Below are positions 9,897 to 16,955 of a DNA stretch of 16,955 nt, piece by piece. Each line of letters begins with the position of its first letter. The first letter of the stretch is position 1. The stretch is from contig JAOALB010000332.1 in the NCBI GenBank assembly GCA_025331125.1, positions 1 to 16,955 of the forward strand, given 5' to 3'. The notes under the pieces are model-generated. The model made no database searches and was not told the DNA's origin. It worked only from the letters and a program-made list of their open reading frames with translations. This DNA is from Mycogone perniciosa. Taxonomy: Eukaryota > Ascomycota > Sordariomycetes > Hypocreales > Hypocreaceae. Made by a program: the position numbers and the translations under genes.

Positions 9897-11033
9897 ATTT
9901 TTTCAAATTTATATCAAATTAGAGACTTTTATATTATTAATATTCTTTTAATTATTGTTAAAATTCTAATAAATAGATTTAATATAAACCTTAACTTAAT
10001 ATTAATTAATAAAAACCTTCAAAGTAATATAATTAATAAAAAGAATATTCAAGTTTAAATTATCTTCAATTTGATTTTACTTTTTATATTTTAAGAAAAG
10101 CTGTTAATAAAGAAAAACTATCAAATAATATATTAATTATTAAATAAATTGTTATACTCTTCTTTTTATATATAATATAAATTTCATTTTATTTAAATTC
10201 TTTACTTTCTTTTTAAAAACTTATAATTTATTTTATCATTTCTTTTAAACTTTTCTATTATATTTTCTATTATTTTTTCTATTTACTTTTTCAATTATTA
10301 ATTAATATTACTTAAATTGTATTCTTTTAGTTTACTTTAAGAATTAAAATACAGCGTTTTTTTAAAAGCAAATTTAAAGCTTTTAAAGGTTTTTTCAATT
10401 TTATTAATTTTATAACTAAATATAACATTGATATTTATTTTAATTTTAAATTATATAATACTTTTCTTTTATATTTTTAATAAATAACTTTTATAATTTA
10501 AATAATAATTTAAATAATCTTCTTTTTATATTTATATATTAATCTTTTGTTTTTAAATATAGAATTAACTATTAGCTTTATAATTAAAATAAATAATATT
10601 ATAAAAATAAAAAACATTGACACTTTATTTAAAACAATATAAAGTTTAATTGTTATTTATATATTATTAATATATATTGAAATAATAGTTTTCGAATTAT
10701 ATTTCTTTAATTATTATTAAATATAATATTAATTCTTAAATAAAGAATTATTTTGAAATTATATTGTATCATTAATAAATAAAGAATAATATTTCTTTTT
10801 AATTTAAAGTTTATAAATATTCAAATATATATATATATTATTAAATTATTTTAATTGCATTTATATTTATAATAAGGTTTATAAACATTTAAAAATCCTT
10901 TTTATTTAAATTATGTTAATTTAAATTATTAATTTTTATTTTTTATTCGTTTTATAATTAGTAACTATATTCAATGTTTTTAATCTTTAATAAATCTTAA
11001 AAAGCTTTAGACTTTTTTAACTGTTATAGATAT

Positions 11034-11097
11034 AAGCTAGCGAGGAGCGCTTTAGGTCTTACAAGCCTAATCAAGGCAGTTATTTCCCTGGAGCACT
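11034..11097. other. GC island inside the AT-rich block
   Basis: About 64 bases with near 49% G+C stand alone in DNA of about 10-15% G+C. They include CGAGGAGCGC (11041-11050), with CpG sites absent nearby, and CCCTGGAGC around 11086-11094. One forward frame is open through the island (AAG 11034 onward: KLARSALGLTSLIKAV), but at this length that is weak evidence for coding. It does not fold as a tRNA and lacks a T-loop consensus. It may be a late insertion, or a sequence too short or too unique to be hit by RIP. Confidence 0.65.
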
Positions 11098-13104
11098 ATA
11101 AAGATATACTTTTATTAATAGTAATATATTTACATTCTTAAAATTAATTTAATCTTTATTCAAAAACTTTTTTATTTATTACAATTATAAAATTATAACT
11201 TTCAAAAGTTAATTTTATAGTAGTTAATAAATTATATATTAATTTCTATGTATATATATATTATATAGAATGTCTTTAATAGCTTTCCTTTTAAAAGCTA
11301 TTTAGAAAGAATAATATATATTATTTAATATAAAGTAAACTTAAAGGTAATTTCATTAATCTTTTTATAAAATTATATTGTAATATTTCTTTATACTTTT
11401 ATGATTAAGTTCACTTTCACAATATTTATTAATTTTAAAATTATATCTAAAAAGGTATTAACTTTAAATTTAATTATATTATTTAAAATGATTATTTAAA
11501 TTATTATTTAAATCATGATTTTCATTTATATTACTTTTAATAATTTCTTTTCATTTTAGGCTTTTAATTTTACTTTCGCTTATATTATAATTTAAACGAT
11601 ATTATTCTGAAAATCCTAAATATAAAGCATAAATATTGGTATCATTCTGTAATTAATACGTTTGATTAAAATAATAATAATTCCTTTTTCATTTATTCAC
11701 TTACTTTTTCAATTATCTAAAGATATTGTTATTTTCTATTAATTATGAAGCTATAAAAACATTTAATTAAATAATTCTTTAATTATATTTATTTGATTAT
11801 ATTTATTTAAAAGCTTTTTAAAAGGATTTACTTTAATTAAATTTATAAAGATATCTTTAATTTTCTCTCCTTTTATATCATTTTATTTGTTAATAATTAT
11901 TTAATTTCTATTCATAAAATATATAACATTTATTATAAATCCTTTTTTAAAAATTATATTTAACCTTTATAATATTTTAATTTTAAATATTTATTTATAT
12001 TTTACCTTTTTATACATTATATTAAAAGGTTTCTTTTAATAAAAGTTTACTTTTTATTTAAAAAAGTTAAATATCATTTTTATAAATAATAAATTTAATA
12101 AAACTTTATTTTAAAGTTTATATCATTTTATTTAAAATATTAATGTTTTTTATATATAAATTTTGATAATAATAATTATTATAATAAAATCAAGTAAAAT
12201 GAAAGTGTTTTATAAGTTCCATTAAATTATTCTTACTATTAAATTATATATTATAGACTTATAAACTTTATTTTAAATTAATTTAAGATAATTTTAAAAA
12301 AAAAACTTTTATTTATAGAATATTAAAAATATTTAATATTAATAATTACCTTTAAATACTAAAAAAGAACATTCAATACATTATTATATAAAAGGTTTAT
12401 TATATTAGTATTTTTAATAATAATTATTAAAATACAGGCTTTTAAGTGAAATTTAGTATTATTAATAATAATATAATAATATTCATTTAAATTAATTATT
12501 TTTATTATTAAAAACATCAAATTCATAACTTATTAAATCTTTTAAATAAAATATTTATTTTATGTTTAAACTATAAAACTATAATTAATTTTATAAACTT
12601 AAAGTATTATTTTCTTTATTGCTTTATAATCAAATCTACTTTTAATTCAAATAAATGAAATATACTTTTAATTTTAAAATTTACTTTTATAAATCTTTAA
12701 AAGTAAACTTTTTAAATATTAAATGCTATAAATATTTTATTATAAAGAAGTTTTTAAATTTTAATATATATTAATTTATTATAATTATTAGCTTTTTAAA
12801 TTTCATTATAAGTTATTACTAATTAACATAACTTTAATAGTATTATTTTAATAGTATAATAAAACTATAGTGTTATTAGTTTTTAATTTATTTTATTAGA
12901 CTTTTAATAACAGTAATAATATAAAAATAATTAATTTATAATAGATTATATTTTAATAAATTTATAATAATAAAAGCTTTAAGATTCTATAATATATAAC
13001 CTTAATTACCTTTCATTATACTATTTATAATATTATATAAATTCTTTTAATTCTATTTTAATTAATATTCCTTTTAATAATGATTTTAATAATCTTTTAT
13101 TTTT

Positions 13105-13198
13105 TTAATTTTATAAATAGATTTAAATCTTTCTTTTAATCTATGATTTTTTAAAAATTAAAAAATATTTTTATTATTAAATCTATTTATAAAATTAA
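13105..13198. repeat. 22-bp perfect inverted repeat with nested hairpin
   Basis: Bases 13105-13126 are the exact reverse complement of 13177-13198, separated by 50 nt. Within the loop, ATTTTTTAA (13146-13154) and TTAAAAAAT (13158-13166) form a second stem. Even allowing for about 88% AT, a 22-bp perfect match at this distance is unlikely by chance. It may be a small inverted-repeat element or a DNA-replication slip product. Confidence 0.65.
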
Positions 13199-14436
13199 CT
13201 TCTACTTATAGCTTTATTTTTTAAATACTTTAAAAGTTTAAATAAAAAAAGAAAACTTTTAAAGAAATATTTCTTTATTTTTTATTAAAAACTTCAATTC
13301 TTTTTAACCTTTATTATATAATAAGTTTAAAAAATATTAATATTAAATTAAATATATAATTAAATAATTCCTTTAATTAAAAGCTTTAGAAAAGCTTTAA
13401 TATCTTAATTATTTAAGGTTATTCCTTTTTAATTCCTTTATTTAAAATTAATAATAATTAAAGTTTTAATTTAATACTCTTTTAATAATAAAATAACTTT
13501 TTTTATATTAATAAAGCTCATTTCATTTAAATATTTAATTCTTAAAAATATATATATATTCCTTTAAACAAAAAGAAATATATTTTATTAATAAAAAAGT
13601 TTTAATATAGTATTCCTTTAAAGTAAAAGCTTTTTTTCAAAATAAAAGGTTTATTTATTTATTTAAAAATACTTTCTTTTATTAATTTTAATTTTATAAC
13701 ATTCAATTATTATTATTTTTAAATCTCTTTTAAATAACTTTAATATAAATAAAAATAATCTAAATATTAAAGATTATAAAAATAATAAAAATAATACTTT
13801 TATTAAAAGTTAAAAAAGGTTTAATTAAAAATATTAATAAACTTACAATAAAGTCTATATATTAAAAGATTATATAATTAACTTATCTTTTATTAATACT
13901 GTATAATTATTTTGTTAATTAATATACTAAATTATCAATAAACTAAAAGCTATAATAATATATTATTAATTTAAAAGGGCTTATATTATATAAAGTTAAT
14001 TATTTACTTTATATACTTGCTTTTATTATATTCAGTAACTTTTAAATAACTTCTTTTAGGTCTTTAATTCTTTATTAATAAATTCTATAAGCTAATAATT
14101 CTTTAAAATTCTATATATTTATTATATTTTAATATATTATCTTTACATTAATTAACTTTAATATTTATATTTTAAAAACTATAATTAAATAATTTATATT
14201 CTAAAAGTTAAATATTCTATTCATTTATATTAAATAACTATAAAAAAGAGTTTAAATTGCTTTCTTAATTAATTGTTTTATACCTTTTTAAAAACCTATT
14301 ATAGTTAACCTATAATTCTATTTATAATTCAATAAAAGTAAATTTTAATAATAATATAAGAATACTTTCAATAATTATCTTTCAAAACATAATTTTTAAA
14401 ATTTCCTTTTATTTTAATTATTAAGTCTATTATAAC

Positions 14437-14825
14437 GGAATTAATATATTAAATATATATATATATATATATATCTTAATAATAATTTAAGTAAAGTATA
14501 GAAACGATATTTTTAATAGAATTATAAAGCTGCTATTAAATAGTATAAAGATTAAAAGATGTTATACATTATTTAATTCTAATATCTTTAGTTAAAAGTA
14601 ATTAACTATTACCTTTATATCCTTTAATAGCTATAAAGTTATAAGTAAAGTTATATATTAAAAGAGAATATAAGTTAAATTTCATTAAATTAAATCTACT
14701 TTTCTATCTTTATAGTTTTATACCTTTTTAATTTAATAATTATTTAAATAAATAATTAACTTTCCTTAAGTAAATCAATAGAATAAAGTATAAGCGTATT
14801 AGGTATATTAGTTACCTTTAATAAA
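14437..14825 (+). repeat. Direct repeat, left copy (more mutated)
   Basis: It aligns base for base, with few gaps, to 16264-16652. It begins GGAATTA, crosses an AT run (14453-14474), and ends near ACCTTTAATAAA. At aligned sites this copy mostly has A or T where the right copy has G or C, for example GTATAGAAACGATATT here against GCGCAGGAACTATGCT there. It is therefore the more heavily RIP-mutated copy. Possible origins are LTRs of a small or internally deleted retroelement, or two insertions of one repeat. No primer-binding site or polypurine tract is recognisable. Confidence 0.75.
14453..14474. repeat. (AT)11 microsatellite
   Basis: Eleven AT units sit inside the left direct repeat. The matching position in the right copy (16280-16296) has about eight, so the run has changed length since duplication. 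Confidence 0.9.
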
Positions 14826-15070
14826 CTACTTTTATATTTACTTTTACTTTAACTTTTACTCCTACTCCTATACTAACTAGTTTAGCTTTTATTATTACTC
14901 AAGCTAATTTAACCTTTTCTTTAGTGTTTCTTTATTTATATTACTATTAATTTTACTTTAACCTTTACTTTTATTACAATTATTACTACTTTAATCATTA
15001 CTTTTATAGTTACTTTTACCCTTACTGTTATGTTTATTATTACCTTTACTATTATATTATTCTCCCTTTT
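14826..15070 (+). repeat. Pyrimidine-rich degenerate ACT/TTT tract
   Basis: Immediately right of the left direct repeat, the top strand is a degenerate ACTTTT/ACTCCT hexamer-like run with C far in excess of G. Its period of three or six leaves two frames open for roughly 45-65 codons (for instance 14925-15119), giving Thr/Phe/Ile-rich peptides. The low stop content follows from the pyrimidine bias, so no gene is called. It may be a decayed minisatellite. Confidence 0.5.
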
Positions 15071-15568
15071 TTATAATAGTTATTTAAAATCAAGAATTAT
15101 TTATAAAAAAGATTTCTTTTAATATATTATTATTACCTACTTTTAATACTATATTATTTATTTTAATTGTAATTATTAATATACTTTTTTATATATTCCT
15201 TTTTAATGTTTTATATTACTTTCTTTAATTGTATAGTTTATAATTATTTAATGTTTATATTAATTATATATTAACTTTCTTAAACTATATATAAAAGTAA
15301 TAATTAAATACATTTACAGTTTTTCGTTTCTATATTTATTAATTTATATAATTAAATACTATCTCAATATAAAAAGATATTATGCCTTTAATTTAATTCA
15401 TATTAAAATAGTAGTTAGTTTAAGCAGCTATAATATAATACCATTAATATAAGTGTATAACAATAAAAAGCTTTAAGTAATTAATTATTATAGTAATACA
15501 GTATACTTTTTATAATAAATAGCCTTTAAATAAAAATTAAATAGTTTCTTATGTTTTGATATATTTCA

Positions 15569-15715
15569 TTTTAATAACTATATATGTTATTTTAATAACA
15601 ATATATTTAATCTTAATAACTATATATCTAATTCCAATAACTATATATTTAATTTTAATAACTATATAGTTTATTTTAATAACTACATAGTTTATTTCAA
15701 TAATTATCTCTTTAT
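15569..15715 (+). repeat. 21-bp minisatellite, seven units
   Basis: Seven consecutive 21-bp units start at 15569, 15590, 15611, 15632, 15653, 15674 and 15695. The core is TTTTAATAACTATATA followed by a variable five-base end. Units 1-6 differ by a few substitutions; unit 7 is more diverged. The period equals seven codons and one frame stays open from 15534 to 15764, but there is no Met start and the repetition explains the openness. Sharp register without indels indicates fairly recent amplification compared with the surroundings. Confidence 0.9.
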
Positions 15716-16263
15716 TAAATTGAATTGTATTTTAAAATATTTACAGTATTATTGGAAAAATAGTTAAATAAGCCTATTAATAAATATAAAATTAATAAAG
15801 AAATAGAGAATTCAAAATAATATTTTTTAATGTTCTTATTACAGCTATATATTTCATATATTAATATAATATAAAGAAATCTGAATTCTTATACTTGTTT
15901 AGATTTTAGAATATATAACTAATTAATTATAATACTTAATATTTTAATTAATATTGAAATTTATGTTTATTTTTTTAAAAAACTAACATAAATTTATTCC
16001 CTTTTTTACTATTTAAATAAAAGGAAAAAGTTTAATTTTAATTTAAAATAAAGGTAAAAAGAAAAGTTAATAAAAATAAAAGTTAGGGAGCGTTAATAGT
16101 AAAATATATTATATAAATAACCATAATAGTATAATATATAGTAATAGTAATAAAGGTATAAATTATATTATCTTTTACTTAAATAAAAATAAAGATAAAA
16201 TAATATATAATAGGTATCAAAGGAGTGGAATATAAATAAAAGGTAAGGGAATAGAATAGAAAG

Positions 16264-16652
16264 GGAATTAGTACTTTAAATATATATATATATATACCTT
16301 AATAAGAACCTATTTAAAGCGCAGGAACTATGCTTTTAATAGGACTATACAGCTATAGTTAAGTAGAAAAAGGGCGTTAAAAGATACTGTAAATTATTTA
16401 CTTATAATATATATAGTTAAAAGCAACCAACAGCTACCTTTATATATTATAATGGCTGCGAAATTGCAGGTATGGTTATATATTAAAGGAGGAAGTAAGT
16501 TAATTATATATTAAACTAGGTCTATCTATATATCTTTATACTTTTATGCCTTCCTAATCTAGTAATTGCTTAAATAAGCAATTAACCTTTATTTAATAAG
16601 TTAATAAAAAAGAGTATAAATGCATTAAGTATATAAAACCACCTTTAGTAAA
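16264..16652 (+). repeat. Direct repeat, right copy (less mutated)
   Basis: This is the partner of 14437-14825, offset by about 1823-1827 bp. It keeps more G and C, including AAGCGCAGGAACTATGC (16317-16333), AGGGCGTT (16371-16378), CAACCAACAGCTACC (16425-16439) and ATGGCTGCGAAATTGCAGG (16452-16470). It is thus closer to the ancestral repeat and the better query for identifying the family. No long frame remains open. The purine-rich AAAAGT-type sequence on both sides contrasts with the pyrimidine-rich flank of the left copy. Confidence 0.75.
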
Positions 16653-16879
16653 ATATAAAATTAAAAGTAAAAGTTAAAATTGAAGTTAATATAAAAGTAA
16701 TAGTAAATATAAGTATTTAAGATAATTAATACTATAATAAATTATTTTTAAAAGGTAACTATAATTATTTTTTGAAAAAACAAGTTTTTATTATATTTTA
16801 TTACTAATTAATAAAACTATATTATAAAAGAATATACTAAAGGCATAATATTTTTATAGGTTATATTAATATTAATACA

Positions 16880-16881
<2 letters not shown>

Positions 16882-16955
<74 letters not shown>
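16882..16955 (+). repeat. (TAA)n microsatellite, at least 24 units, cut by window edge
   Basis: A perfect run of TAA with no interruption over 74 bases continues past the right edge. Perfect purity in a region otherwise full of substitutions indicates recent or ongoing slippage. The true length is unknown, and such arrays are often where assemblies break. Confidence 0.95.

Larger units (their letters stand above)
4431..16955. repeat. Extremely AT-rich, gene-free block (RIP-like), open at the right edge
   Basis: From about 4.43 kb G+C is roughly 10-15% by eye, against about 50% in the genes to the left. Stop codons crowd all six frames and no protein domain is recognisable. In the first part, surviving C residues are mostly followed by T or C and very few by A or G. 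That is the pattern left when RIP converts C to T preferentially at CpA, with loss of CpG as well. The direct repeats at 14437 and 16264 differ mainly by C/T and G/A changes, the same signature. The natural reading is a stack of repeats mutated beyond recognition. It could be an AT isochore, a subtelomere or a centromere flank. Mitochondrial DNA is unlikely: no rRNA, tRNA or respiratory gene is visible in 12.5 kb. Confidence 0.85.

Noticed and set aside
11034..11097. tRNA or tRNA fragment in the GC island
   Set aside because: No acceptor stem pairing and no TTC-type T-loop consensus are present on either strand.
14925..15119. 65-codon open frame (Thr/Phe/Ile-rich) in the AT-rich block
   Set aside because: It lacks a Met start and lies in a pyrimidine-biased tract that naturally avoids stops. 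By a rough estimate about one such run is expected by chance in the block.
4431..16955. Mitochondrial DNA or a nuclear mitochondrial insertion
   Set aside because: Low GC fits, but no rRNA, tRNA, cox, cob, nad or atp sequence is visible and stops are dense in every frame under either genetic code.

Overview
The window reads as nuclear DNA of a filamentous ascomycete (Pezizomycotina). Three short introns (87, 70 and 70 nt) with GT...AG ends, two of them with clear branch points, interrupt one gene. Codon usage in the genes is GC-leaning. The right-hand three quarters is extremely AT-rich and gene-free, as expected of DNA worn down by repeat-induced point mutation (RIP). A sordariomycete, perhaps hypocrealean, is a weak guess from the overall look only.

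Layout. Bases 1-1269 are non-coding and microsatellite-like, and carry a dispersed 9-bp motif, TACGGAGTA. Bases 1270-2864 hold a four-exon gene for a 455-residue predicted type II membrane protein. It has a DDD motif like that of GT-A glycosyltransferases and an Asn/Ser/His-rich stalk coded by a microsatellite. Bases 2865-3406 are a 3' flank plus promoter. Bases 3407-4108 hold an intronless GNAT (RimJ-like) acetyltransferase of 233 residues. Bases 4109-4430 form a normal-GC transition with short inverted repeats and no convincing gene.

From about 4.43 kb to the right edge (12.5 kb, continuing beyond the window) G+C drops to roughly 10-15% and no gene survives. Structure remains within it: a pair of ~389-bp direct repeats (14437-14825 and 16264-16652) whose differences are largely C/T and G/A transitions; a seven-unit 21-bp minisatellite (15569-15715); a 28-bp tandem duplication; a 22-bp perfect inverted repeat; a ~64-bp island of ~49% GC at 11034-11097; and a (TAA)n array running off the edge. 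The block could be an AT isochore, a subtelomere or a centromere flank; the sequence alone does not decide.

The two genes share a strand but have separate promoters, and nothing shows that they act together. I see no defence system, CRISPR array, secondary-metabolite cluster, tRNA or rRNA. The most interesting content is the DDD-motif membrane protein family, the internal record of RIP in the direct repeats, and the small GC island that escaped.
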